A stretch of 64,000 nt of DNA from Lachnospiraceae bacterium (GTDB lineage Bacteria > Bacillota > Clostridia > Lachnospirales > Lachnospiraceae). The first letter of the stretch is position 1. Every line of letters starts with the position of its first letter. The stretch covers positions 1 to 64,000 of the forward strand of contig CASJPF010000010.1 in the NCBI GenBank assembly GCA_949383255.1, read 5' to 3'. The notes under the pieces are model-generated. The model was not told the origin of the DNA. It saw only the letters and a program-made list of their open reading frames with translations, and searched no databases. The position numbers and the translations under genes were made by a program. Positions 1-7,439 of this stretch are shown here, one piece after another.

Positions 1-52
1 AGAACTATGTCTTATCGGGCTTTAAAAATGTCCAAAAGTTGTAAACTGGTGT
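1..52 (+). repeat. 52-bp direct repeat, copy 1 (IS256-type element end)
   Basis: This stretch is identical to bases 1984-2035. The second copy lies directly after an IS256-type transposase remnant and both copies end in AAAAGTTGTAAACTGGTGT, after which the sequences diverge. I read the sharp right boundary as the end of an insertion element. The left limit of this copy is cut off by the window edge, so the repeat may be longer. Confidence 0.75.
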
Positions 53-90
53 ATTCATGTCCAATCTACATAAAACACTTGCATTTCTCT
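53..90 (-). pseudogene. 3' tail of a second fic-like gene
   Basis: On the minus strand bases 66-90 read EKCKCFM and a stop, nearly the same as the C-terminus (EKCKYFM, stop) of the intact Fic gene at 3102-3830. The flanking bases also match: 32 of 38 bases are shared between 53-90 and 3089-3126. It is a scrap of a fic paralogue, cut on one side by the 52-bp element end and on the other by the IS200/IS605-like right end. Confidence 0.55.
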
Positions 91-100
91 ATTTGAACCT

Positions 101-120
101 CTCATGGCTAAAGCCACGAG
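101..120. mobile_element. Right-end hairpin of an IS200/IS605-type element
   Basis: CTCATGGCTAAAGCCACGAG folds into a short imperfect hairpin (one mismatch) about 80 bases downstream of the tnpB stop codon. IS200/IS605 elements carry subterminal hairpins in this position, recognised by their TnpA. No tnpA gene is present. The stretch from here to the tnpB stop is also where an omega (guide) RNA would end, if any is still made. Confidence 0.5.
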
Positions 121-197
121 ATTCCTGCTTCATAGACTTCGTAACCTCCATCTCCACAGGCGTAACTTCGGATTGCTCCAACCCTAGAATTTATTAC

Positions 198-671
198 CTA
201 AGCAGTCTGCAGCATTCTAAGTCCTTCTTTCAAAATATTCTTTGCTGCATTAACATCCCTATCATGGTGCGCTCCACAAGTGGGACAACTCCATTCCCTT
301 ATGGATAAATTTCTTGTATTCCTATTTTTATAACCACATTTATTGCAAGTCTGGCTACTTGCAAAGAACCTTCCTACTTTTACAATTTCCTTACCATACC
401 AATCTGCTTTATATTCAAGCTGCCTCACAAATTCTGACCACGACACATCTGATATTGACTGTGCCAGATTGTGATTCTTCATCATACTTTTCACTTGCAG
501 ATCCTCTATGCAGATTACATTGTTATACTGAATAATATATGTAGAAAGTTTCTGTAAGAAATCCTTTCGCTGATTTGCAATTTGTTCTTGTAATCTCGCC
601 TTATCCCAATTAGAGCCGCCTCTTGTTTTTCGAGACAGTCTCTTTTGGACCATAGTCAATAGAGTAGACAC
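198..671 (-). pseudogene. tnpB: Truncated TnpB (IS200/IS605 OrfB) RNA-guided nuclease
   Basis: Only the C-terminal part is left: about 157 residues, against roughly 370 for a full TnpB. Still visible are the [14 protein letters not shown] segment, the [12 protein letters not shown] segment, the IEDLQVKSM strand with the RuvC-like glutamate, the four-cysteine zinc finger (CNKCGY and [11 protein letters not shown]) and the final aspartate of [11 protein letters not shown]. The N-terminal wedge and first RuvC aspartate are missing. Open sequence runs slightly upstream of the ATG at 671, to about base 730, before a stop. Loss of the first catalytic residue makes nuclease activity very unlikely. 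Confidence 0.85.
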
Positions 672-1127
672 AATTTTAGAAAGATTTTTATTGGAAACAG
701 TATTATTTCTGCTTTCAGTAAGCAGCCTCTATCTCATTTGGTGTCTTGTAATCCGGGAAGGCAACAGACAGCATTATCAAAGGGGGATTCTTTTGTGAAA
801 AGGACTGTACTACGTTCAAAGAATCTAAAAGCTGTCGGAAAGTAGATGCTGTATACTATGAACCACAATCAGAATGGAACATAACATACATTAGACAAAC
901 AAACATCTTATAATTTAAATATTATGAAAAAGCTGTTGTTGAATATATTAAAATTGATAGAAATTGGAAACAGTTCTCTAAGTCTGAAAAAGAAGCGGTT
1001 TGCAATTGGTACAAATCTAGAAAAATATTTGGAGCAAATAATGAATTTATAAGTTTCTTAATCAAATGCACAATTTTAATTATAGAACATATTTATACAT
1101 TTGTTGCGAAAGTTGTGTCACTTGTGC
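672..1127. other. Gene-free accessory DNA with coding scraps
   Basis: No intact gene. On the plus strand one frame from about 922 reads EKAVVEYIKIDRNWKQFSK and onwards to a stop just before the tmRNA promoter. It looks protein-like, has no start codon or ribosome site, and I do not recognise it. On the minus strand a short frame near 720-770 ends [12 protein letters not shown]. Both look like debris of inserted elements. Confidence 0.35.
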
Positions 1128-1156
1128 TTGACAAAATATATTTTTATTGCTAAAAT
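1128..1156 (+). promoter_or_regulatory. Sigma-A promoter of the tmRNA gene
   Basis: A perfect TTGACA at 1128-1133 is followed after 17 bases by TAAAAT at 1151-1156. The tmRNA 5' end lies about 22 bases beyond the -10 box, which leaves room for a short processed leader. Confidence 0.8.
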
Positions 1157-1177
1157 AAATTGACCTTGTTAAATCAA

Positions 1178-1522
1178 GGGGTAGTAAAGGTTTCGACAGG
1201 GAACTTGAAGATGGAGAAGCAGGTCGTAGGTATACGTTAAATCCAAAATTAAAATTAAACGCTGAAGATAATTTAGCATTTGCAGCTTAAGAGCTGCTGT
1301 CTGATCTAGTGCACCTACACATTAGAACTCGGGCATTGATTTTGTAGGAAACGACACATGCAAAGCTTTGCGTATGTGGGCGTATTATGAAGCTACTGAC
1401 TGCATAGGGGGGTTGATTCGCCTATCCAGAAGGGAAATGGGTTTTATCCGAAAAAATCAACTAAATCTGTAGAAGTACATGGGATGGTTTTTTGGACACG
1501 GGTTCGACTCCCGTCTACTCCA
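1178..1522 (+). ncRNA. ssrA: tmRNA (transfer-messenger RNA)
   Basis: The RNA rescues stalled ribosomes: it acts as an alanyl-tRNA and then as a message that adds a degradation tag. The 5' end GGGGTAGTAAAGGTTTCGAC pairs with the 3' end CTACTCCA in the acceptor stem, and a T-arm GGTTCGACTCC precedes the 3' end. The tag frame starts at 1261 (GCT) and reads AEDNLAFAA followed by TAA at 1288-1290, a typical clostridial tag. CCA is encoded. The length, 345 nt, is normal. A weak stem with a short T-run (about 1531-1556) follows. Insertion-element remnants sit on both sides, but the gene looks intact. Confidence 0.95.
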
Positions 1523-1620
1523 TTTGGATTAAGCCTTATAATTTAAGGTTTTTGGAGTATTAAATATGGTTTGACCCCATTTTTTAAGAAATAGAGATCG
1601 GGATATCCTAAAGTTTGTGT

Positions 1621-1666
1621 AAACCTCCAAACTGATGTAAGATAAGATTACTCAGTTTGGAGGTTT
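1621..1666 (+). repeat. 15-bp inverted repeat before the IS256 transposase start
   Basis: AAACCTCCAAACTGA at 1621-1635 is the exact reverse complement of 1652-1666, with a 16-base loop. The right arm contains the GGAGG ribosome site of the transposase ATG at 1671. In RNA the hairpin would hide that site, a common way for insertion elements to limit read-through expression. Confidence 0.7.
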
Positions 1667-1670
1667 AATT

Positions 1671-1920
1671 ATGGCAAGAAAAAACGAAAGCCTACAAAAA
1701 ACTGCAATGAGAAAAATGATGCATAATTATCTGAAAAATAATGACATCAGCATCAAAAGCGGAACCGATGTCAACTCCGTCATGCGGGATATGGGACTCG
1801 AAATATCCAAAAATCTATAAATCCTGGTATGATAACTGGGTAACCCTTTCCACCTATTTCAAGTATTCGGAGGCAGTCAGACGGCTTATTTACACTATAA
1901 ACGCCATAGAAGGATTCTGA
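1671..1920 (+). pseudogene. IS256 (mutator)-family transposase, internally deleted
   Basis: The first 46 or so codons from ATG 1671 match the IS256 transposase N-terminus (MMHNYLKNNDIS, DVNSVMRDM). The frame then stops at 1818-1820. In another frame, from about 1800, the sequence jumps to a C-terminal region: KYPKIYKSWYDNW, LSTYFKYSEAVRRLIY, TINAIEGF, then a stop where the family continues NRQLRK. The whole DDE catalytic centre, roughly 300 residues, has been lost by an internal deletion, so the gene is dead. The 52-bp element end follows at 1984. Confidence 0.85.
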
Positions 1921-1983
1921 CTAGCAGTTTCGTGGGAAAACTCGAAACTGTGAAAAAATCATGTGCTCTGGTCAAAATAATTG

Positions 1984-2035
1984 AGAACTATGTCTTATCG
2001 GGCTTTAAAAATGTCCAAAAGTTGTAAACTGGTGT
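1984..2035 (+). repeat. 52-bp direct repeat, copy 2
   Basis: Identical to bases 1-52. It lies 64 bases after the end of the IS256 transposase remnant and ends in AAAGTTGTAAACTGGTGT, where similarity between the copies stops. It is probably the right terminus of the IS256-type element. Confidence 0.75.
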
Positions 2036-2125
2036 TAGTATAACAAAAATTACGGTTTCTAAATTGGAACATAAAAGCGATACCCATCTCAATAAGTATC
2101 ACTTCTTGTTGTAATAATATTTTAT

Positions 2126-2659
2126 TCACTGTACTCTTATAGAAAAATTATCATATATTCCAACTGGAATATCTTCATCAAAAGAATACTGTTCCATTGT
2201 TTCTTTTTCAAATTGATACACTGTCACCAATTCTTTCATAGGATCAACTATCCAGTATTCCCTAACTTCTGCTGTTCTATATTTGAACAGCTTTGTAAAA
2301 TAGTCCATAGCCTTACTACCTGGTGAGACTATCTCAATCACCCAATCTGGAGCACCGTTGCAACCTTTATCACTAATCTTATTTTTGTCACAAATAACTG
2401 ATATATCTGGTTCTATATAGTTTTCATTATTTTCATTTAAGAATACAGCAAATGGAGCTGGAAAAACCTCGCAATCACCTTTATTGTTCCTAATATGAAT
2501 ATTTATTTCTGTACTAATATAGTTAAGCAATCTTTGATGTTTCGTATTTGGTGGAGCCATATAATAAATCTTTCCATCAATCAGCTCTGCGCGCTCTCCA
2601 TCCGGCAACGCATAGATATCATCTATTGTATATATTTCAAAGTCTCTTACTACATCCAT
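2126..2659 (-). CDS. Uma2 family (DUF820) PD-(D/E)XK nuclease-like protein
   Basis: A 177-residue protein of the Uma2 family, which has a restriction-endonuclease fold and is common in cyanobacteria and some Firmicutes. Its cellular role is unsettled. The core motifs are present: EPDISVICD (catalytic aspartate), PDWVIEIVSPGS (the ExK-type strand with glutamate), then DYFTKLFKYRTAEVREYWIVDP. The start is an ATG with an AGGAGG site eight bases upstream. Length is normal for the family. It stands alone between insertion-element debris and a Fic gene, so its place suggests an accessory gene. Its partner and target cannot be read from the sequence. Confidence 0.85.
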   Translation of the reverse strand: MDVVRDFEIYTIDDIYALPDGERAELIDGKIYYMAPPNTKHQRLLNYISTEINIHIRNNKGDCEVFPAPFAVFLNENNENYIEPDISVICDKNKISDKGCNGAPDWVIEIVSPGSKAMDYFTKLFKYRTAEVREYWIVDPMKELVTVYQFEKETMEQYSFDEDIPVGIYDNFSIRVQ

Positions 2660-2885
2660 CTTGTCAACCTCCTCCCCCTATACAATATAGTACCTTATAA
2701 TGAATGCTATATCAAGAATATTTTATAGCGTCTTCAAATAGTTATTTTATTGTGTCACCATCCTCGAAAACACAGTCACTTGCCATCTATCCTTAAACTT
2801 GTTTAACAACACCTATTTTCTTTCCCCATTCTATTTTTTATAGCTTTCTTCACACTTTCTTCTATTTCTCGAAATTTCGCATTTA

Positions 2886-3062
2886 TTAATTAAGTATTTC
2901 TATTTCTTCTAAATGGCTTTTTAAAATATCACTTAAACACTCTTGGCATTGCTCTTTGTTATCTGGTGAACAGTCTCCATATATCCAAGTAGTTTCAGAT
3001 AGCAATCTTGCAGCTTCTTCTTCGTTATTATAATTTTTTTAATCTAAATAAACATATCTCAT
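2886..3062 (-). pseudogene. Small unknown gene with an in-frame stop at codon 8
   Basis: From ATG at 3062 the frame reads MRYVYLD, a TAA stop, and then 50 residues of plausible protein (NNEEEAARLLSETTWIYGDC, then an acidic helix-rich tail ending EEIEILN and a stop). No good start codon lies after the internal stop. It could be a recently inactivated gene or a wrongly chosen frame start. It sits just downstream of fic in the same direction, so a former fic partner is conceivable. The family is not recognised. Confidence 0.4.
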
Positions 3063-3101
3063 ATTATTTGTTTTTCTTAAAACGAAACATTCATGTCCAT
3101 C

Positions 3102-3830
3102 TTACATAAAATACTTACATTTCTCAAAGTAGAACTGTTGCTCTTTCTTGAATAATTCAATTAATTTAAACAAACTCCTTTCTTCTCTATAGGCTTTCAA
3201 AGACTCCAGATATTCATTTCTGTTAGCATCTTCAATTACTACTGGCACAATACCATTCTTCAAACATTCTCTAAAAAGAATCAATCTTCCAGTTCTGCCA
3301 TTACCGTCCTGAAACGGATGGATACTCTCATATTTTGCATGAAACTCCGCCAATACAGAAATATCTGATTTTTGATTGCTATACCAATCTTGTAATAAAT
3401 ACATTTCCTGAGCTACATTCTCTGGCTTTACAGTCTGATACATACCAATCATATTCGGACGTTTTTTATAATCGCCAATAGCATATCCATTAGCGCGATC
3501 CTCAAAAACACCAGACTTTAACTCATAGTGGAATTTCTTTATCAATTCTTGTGTCAATGGCTCATCCAAAGTATCCAACATTTTATTGAACATCAGAAAA
3601 TGTCCATTCATTTCCTCAACATCTTTTGCTCTGTAATAATCATTTGATTTGGGCAAAATTCCATTATCAAACAAAGAAGCTGTTTGTTCCTCAGTGAGTG
3701 TACTCCCCTCAATCTTATTTGAGTTATAAGCAAGTAAGCGCTGTGTATAAGCGTATACACCGGATCTATCAAATCGTTCTCTTTCTATCTTGAATCTTTC
3801 TAAAAGAAATTGCAAAAAATCTTTATTCAT
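3102..3830 (-). CDS. Fic family protein (class II, N-terminal inhibitory motif)
   Basis: Fic enzymes usually transfer AMP from ATP to a hydroxyl of a target protein. The catalytic loop HPFQDGNGRTGR is intact near residues 170-181, including the histidine and both arginines. Near the N-terminus, S37-N-K-I-E41-G42 fits the (S/T)xxxE(G/N) inhibitory helix, in which the glutamate blocks the second arginine. This makes it a self-inhibited class II Fic that needs no separate antitoxin. The 242-residue length and domain order agree. ATG 3830 has a GGAGGA site. A scrap of a second fic 3' end occurs at 53-90. The substrate is unknown. Confidence 0.9.
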   Translation of the reverse strand: MNKDFLQFLLERFKIERERFDRSGVYAYTQRLLAYNSNKIEGSTLTEEQTASLFDNGILPKSNDYYRAKDVEEMNGHFLMFNKMLDTLDEPLTQELIKKFHYELKSGVFEDRANGYAIGDYKKRPNMIGMYQTVKPENVAQEMYLLQDWYSNQKSDISVLAEFHAKYESIHPFQDGNGRTGRLILFRECLKNGIVPVVIEDANRNEYLESLKAYREERSLFKLIELFKKEQQFYFEKCKYFM

Positions 3831-3848
3831 ATCATTCCTCCCACAAAA

Positions 3849-4180
3849 CTAGAATTTTATTGACTTCAATAATTTTAATCTTTTATAAAACATTTCATAA
3901 AATTGAGGTAATTCATTAAAAAATTCTTTACGCACTTCTTTTATTTGATTTAATCGAATTTTTTCTACAGATTTAATTGCCGCCTCCTTTTGATTGGCAT
4001 GTTCACCAAATATAATCTGACAATTAGAACCCTCTATGTATCATAAGAATTAAATTCTTGACACCACTTTACAACTTTTTGACGATTTGATTGTTCAAGG
4101 CTCTCTGAATTAAAAAACCTTAATTGGTCTTACTAATTTCTCTGGGTTTCGAGGTTTAATCCCAAAACGATAAATAATAT
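3849..4180 (-). pseudogene. Frameshifted remnant of an unknown helix-rich gene
   Basis: Three overlapping minus-strand frames join into one protein-like sequence. They are IIYRFGIKPRNPEKLVRPI (about 4130-4180), then FFNSESLEQSNRQKVVKWCQ (about 4030-4130), then YIEGSNCQIIFGEHANQKEA onward to a stop at 3849-3851. At least two frameshifts or stops separate them, so no product is expected. I do not recognise the family. Confidence 0.4.
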
Positions 4181-4319
4181 TTTGGACTCAAATTTTAACT
4201 TTTTTGGGTATCAAATATTGTATCCTATAGCAAAATTTACACCCTTTGAAGCAGAAAAAGTAGTATTTTCAAGGATTTGGGTAACATTATCTATTTATAA
4301 AAAAGTTGTAAAGTGGTGT
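4061..4319. repeat. Inverted 20-bp repeat, arms 4061-4080 and 4300-4319
   Basis: AAAAAGTTGTAAAGTGGTGT at 4300-4319 is the exact reverse complement of 4061-4080. It differs by one base from the last 19 bases of the 52-bp repeat (AAACTGGTGT there, AAAGTGGTGT here). The pair may bound a small element remnant of about 260 bp, although the left arm lies inside a decayed reading frame. No transposase is present between the arms. Confidence 0.55.
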
Positions 4320-4374
4320 ATAAAAAAATAGCATAAAATTAAGGCTTTTACCAAAATCCATGCTACTTAAATAC

Positions 4375-4458
4375 TGCGGAAGATGGGACTTGAACCCACA
4401 CGCTCTACCGAGCACAAGATCCTTAGTCTTGCCTGTCTGCCAATTCCAGCACTTCCGC
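4375..4458 (-). tRNA. tRNA-Leu (anticodon AAG)
   Basis: The minus strand folds as a class II tRNA. The acceptor stem is GCGGAAG/CTTCCGC with discriminator A. The anticodon stem CAAGA/TCTTG encloses the loop CTAAGGA (anticodon AAG), the long variable arm is GCTC-GGTA-GAGC, and the T-arm is GTGGG-TTCAAGT-CCCAT. CCA is not encoded. The A at position 34 would normally be edited to inosine or read alone as a CUU decoder. Confidence 0.92.
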
Positions 4459-4512
4459 GAACAAATTTATATTATCTTATATCAATGCTTTTGTCAATAG
4501 TTTTTTTTAATT

Positions 4513-5064
4513 TTATATATTTATCTGTTCAATATATTTGATACCAACCTTTTTAGTAAGCCATACCCCATTTTCAGAAAGATAAAATATCTGTCCGTCT
4601 TGGTACATACTTCCACTGAAAACCTTTAAAACAACCGGTTTTCCATGTCGTTTTCCCACATTGAGCGCTGTCTCAATATCTTTTGATAAATGCACATATA
4701 AACGCCCCATCGGTTTTAGCCCTTCCACTTTAATGTTCTCATAAAACCGCTTCGCAGTGCCATGATATAAAATTTCTGGCGGCTCCTGCTCGTTCAACTC
4801 AACATCCACAGGGACACTATGACCCTGATTGGCACGAATCAGCGTTTTATCTTCATTAAAGGAATACCTTTGTTTATTGTCTGTTCTGACAATCTCCTCC
4901 AAAATATCTCTATTGATTTTCTTCCCGTTTTTGTTAATTCCTAATATTAGCTGATCCACATCTGCCCAACCATGTTTATCAAGCTGAACATATGCTGCTT
5001 CTGGATGATGCCGTAATATGAAACTGATAAACTTACTTAGACTATCATTTGATGCCTTTTTCAC
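4513..5064 (-). CDS. kptA: RNA 2'-phosphotransferase (Tpt1/KptA)
   Basis: KptA removes an internal 2'-phosphate from spliced or repaired RNA, passing it to NAD+ to give ADP-ribose 1'',2''-cyclic phosphate. The 183 residues cover the whole family. SLSKFISFILRHHPE has the conserved Arg-His, HGWADVDQL follows, and the ADP-ribosyltransferase half has ILYHGTAKRF, GLKPMGRLYVHLS and a C-terminal VWLTKKVGIKYI. The start is a GTG with GGAGGG six bases upstream. The gene is alone, but an RNA ligase/HD-Pnk operon lies 1.6 kb away, which would supply matching RNA-healing steps. Bacterial KptA has no known tRNA-splicing substrate, so its natural target is open. Confidence 0.92.
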   Translation of the reverse strand: MKKASNDSLSKFISFILRHHPEAAYVQLDKHGWADVDQLILGINKNGKKINRDILEEIVRTDNKQRYSFNEDKTLIRANQGHSVPVDVELNEQEPPEILYHGTAKRFYENIKVEGLKPMGRLYVHLSKDIETALNVGKRHGKPVVLKVFSGSMYQDGQIFYLSENGVWLTKKVGIKYIEQINI

Positions 5065-5254
5065 TCTTATCCCTCCAACAATGTCGTCAACTTAAGCCAA
5101 ACTTTCCCCTTCTTACACAACAGAAAATAATTCTAAAAATTTAATAAAAACACTTGACAGGTATGCCGAAAAATGTTGTTCTGCAATTAATTATCTTATT
5201 GATTGCGAGGTATCCATATGTTCAAAAAATAGTATCTGTCAGCTTATTAAAAAT

Positions 5255-5595
5255 GTGAAAGACCTTATTTCTTCTGCTTCGTTTAAACAAAAACACTGTC
5301 TCAAAAAAACTGCCTTTACTAGAAACAGAAAGCTTTCATTCCAAGACATAATGTATTTCGTGTTAAGTATGCCGCAAAAGCCACTGACTACAGAACTGGA
5401 TTTGTTTTTCGGCAAAAAAGTATTTTCATTTCTAAACAGGCTTTTTCAAAAACACGCTACATAATATCACCACATGCTTTTGAAGATATTTTTAATTTAT
5501 CCACCGACCTGTTTCGATTCACAAATCCTCCCAACACATGGGAGGGATACCGCGTATTTGCCATTGACGGTTCGGAAATTGCCGTTGATATATAA
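5255..5595 (+). pseudogene. IS4-family transposase, truncated and frameshifted
   Basis: The N-terminal part reads KTAFTRNRKLSFQDIMYFVL, then shifts frame near 5430 to SKQAFSKTRYIISPHAFEDI, FRFTNPPNTWEGYRVFAIDG and SEIAVDI, followed by a stop at 5593-5595. The pattern and the first catalytic aspartate in FAIDGSE match IS4-type DDE transposases. The remaining two thirds of the enzyme is absent. No terminal repeats are visible. Confidence 0.8.
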
Positions 5596-5662
5596 TTTCC
5601 TTTCTTAATTCCATGAATGTATTATATCAAATTTAATTACTTTTGTATATATTTTCACAAAC

Positions 5663-5790
5663 TTAAAATTTCTCCTTGTGAAATTCAACCAACAGTTGTC
5701 CCTTCTTTACCAAATCTCCATCTTTCACATGTGTTGTGAAATATTTTCCTTGTAAGTTCGCAGTATCTATCCCAATATGAATCAAAGTTC
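5663..5790 (-). pseudogene. C-terminal scrap of a glucose-type PTS EIIA domain
   Basis: The minus strand reads RTLIHIGIDTANLQGKYFTT and HVKDGDLVKKGQLLVEF, then a stop. HIGIDT contains the second active-site histidine region of glucose-family EIIA, and VKKGQLL is the usual C-terminal strand. Upstream sequence is lost, so only about 42 codons remain of a domain of about 150. Confidence 0.75.
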
Positions 5791-6058
5791 TATGGAGATT
5801 TTTTCATATCTTTGTCGCTTATTCGCATCCATTCCATGCTCCTTCTTCTTTCTGCAAAAGCCTTTTGACTTCCATTTTTCCCGTGACCACAGTACACAAT
5901 AGAAGCAACTTTTATATTTTTTATTTGCTCTTGTAATTAATATTATAGCGCGATATAATAAGGTTCCTATGGAGAAATGTGACTTTGACATTGAACATTA
6001 CGACATTGTTATCTAATGCAAATTTGGCATAGAAGACTTGCTAAGGAGGAAATTTTCA

Positions 6059-6193
6059 ATGCAGGATTACTACTTTTCAAATGACTTTTTTAGGAATATT
6101 GATGCTATGATTTATACTTGTGGATATGAGTATTGTGAGCCTAGCCACAGTTATAGTTTCATATTACGCAATTAATATTTAATCCATTATGTA
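6059..6193 (+). pseudogene. N-terminal scrap of an AraC-type sugar regulator
   Basis: A strong AAGGAGG at 6043-6049 precedes ATG 6059. The frame reads MQDYYFSNDFFRNIDAMIYT then CGYEYCEPSHSY, followed by a stop at 6173 and, in frame, YLIHYV. This is the start of the cupin domain of AraC-type regulators, where (R)DHYLIHYV normally follows HSYGPA. The 38-codon frame could still be translated but has no DNA-binding part. Confidence 0.65.
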
Positions 6194-6520
6194 GGCAGAC
6201 GCCTTTCTCATCTGTCTCGGTGAACTTATCTACTATAAGGCAAACAAAAATTCTCCGTAAAATCATACTTGAATTGGAATGCAAGGCATCAAGATAAAAG
6301 GCTATCTGAGACGAACTTCTCTCTGGGACAATTTGGTCATTTATTATGGTCAGGACGACCAGATGCGATTTTGCCGCGAAAGTTTGATTTCTTCTGTATT
6401 TTGCTTTTGTTATCGAACTTTTTACGGGACCATAATTTGGAAAATCTTCTCAACTGGATGACATTGCTTGTGAACAGTAACTGAAAAATAACTGCGCATT
6501 AGAAGCCATATTAAAATAGC
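6194..6520. other. Gene-free stretch with no recognised content
   Basis: Two overlapping plus-strand frames (6269-6484 and 6279-6461) are open, but their translations resemble nothing I know, and neither has a convincing ribosome site. The stretch looks like more element debris between the AraC scrap and the RNA-ligase promoter. Confidence 0.3.
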
Positions 6521-6549
6521 TTGCAGCATTAATAAATACATTATATAAT
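6521..6549 (+). promoter_or_regulatory. Sigma-A promoter of the RNA-repair operon
   Basis: TTGCAG at 6521-6526 is separated by 17 bases from a perfect TATAAT at 6544-6549. The start codon of the RNA ligase follows 80 bases later, leaving an AT-rich leader of about 73 bases. Confidence 0.65.
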
Positions 6550-6629
6550 ATTAAAATAATATGAATGTACAGCAAAGCAAATTTGACTGTTATACAATTA
6601 AATTAATTTCGTAGGAATAAGGCTATTTT

Positions 6630-7439
6630 ATGGAACAGATTTTTAAATATCCGCGAACCAGACATCTGGAAGGCTCTAAACAGCAATTAGGTGATGGAGA
6701 CCTAGACTTCGTAAAATTAAATAATGTAAAAGGAAACTACTTTGTTCTTGAAGAAAAAGTGGATGGTGCAAACTGTGGCATTAGTTTTGGCACAGATGGA
6801 AAAATGTACTTGCAAAGCCGTGGGCACTTTTTAAATGGCGGTTATGGAGAACGACAATTTGATTTGTTTAAACTTTGGGCAGGTTGCTTTGAAACGCAAC
6901 TGCATCATTTGCTTGAAGACCGATATGTGATGTACGGGGAATGGTTGTATGCAAAACATACTGTATTTTATAACCAATTACCCCATTATTTTATGGAATT
7001 TGATATTTTTGACAAAAAAGAACAACGTTTTTACTCCACCAGAAAACGCAGAGAATTTTTGAATCAAGCCCCGTTTATCTGTTCTGTACGTGTACTAACA
7101 GAAGGGACTTTTAAGACAGTGCATGCGATTGAAAAATGGATTGGTCCAAGCCTGTTTATCTCCGACAAGCAAAAACAAAATTTTCTTATACAATGCCAAA
7201 AAAGTGGAATAGATTCTGCGTTAGCTATCCGCCAGACAGACTTAACAGGAATTATGGAAGGAATCTATATTAAAGTTGAAGACGGCGACTATGTTACCGA
7301 CCGCTTAAAGTTTGTACGAGGAACTTTTCTGAACACTATTCTTGACTCAGAAAGTCACTGGAGCAACCGTCCAATTATAACGAATTGTTTAGCAGATGGA
7401 GTGGACTTGTTTGCAATGCCAGAGAAGGAGAACCTTTGA
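6630..7439 (+). CDS. ATP-dependent RNA ligase (Rnl2-like, PF09414 type)
   Basis: The protein joins RNA 3'-OH and 5'-phosphate ends through a lysyl-AMP intermediate. Motif I is E-K43-V-D-G-A-N with the nucleophile lysine at 43. YVMYGEWLYAKHT fits motif III, EGIYIKVE (about residue 210) motif IV and LKFVRG (about residue 226) motif V, the nucleotidyltransferase set. At 269 residues it is a minimal ligase with little or no extra C-terminal domain. ATG 6630 has an AAGG site eight bases upstream. The stop overlaps the start of the next gene by one base, so the two are translationally coupled. The HD-Pnk partner prepares the ends this enzyme seals. Confidence 0.85.
   Translation: MEQIFKYPRTRHLEGSKQQLGDGDLDFVKLNNVKGNYFVLEEKVDGANCGISFGTDGKMYLQSRGHFLNGGYGERQFDLFKLWAGCFETQLHHLLEDRYVMYGEWLYAKHTVFYNQLPHYFMEFDIFDKKEQRFYSTRKRREFLNQAPFICSVRVLTEGTFKTVHAIEKWIGPSLFISDKQKQNFLIQCQKSGIDSALAIRQTDLTGIMEGIYIKVEDGDYVTDRLKFVRGTFLNTILDSESHWSNRPIITNCLADGVDLFAMPEKENL

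Noticed and set aside
1500-1530. Possible attachment-site duplication of the tmRNA 3' end
   Set aside because: I looked for a second copy of GGTTCGACTCCCGTCTACTC in the accessory region by eye and found none, and no integrase gene is present.
5782-5991. 69-codon minus-strand frame over the EIIA scrap
   Set aside because: The translation is basic and irregular, and its end overlaps the recognisable EIIA remnant in another frame.
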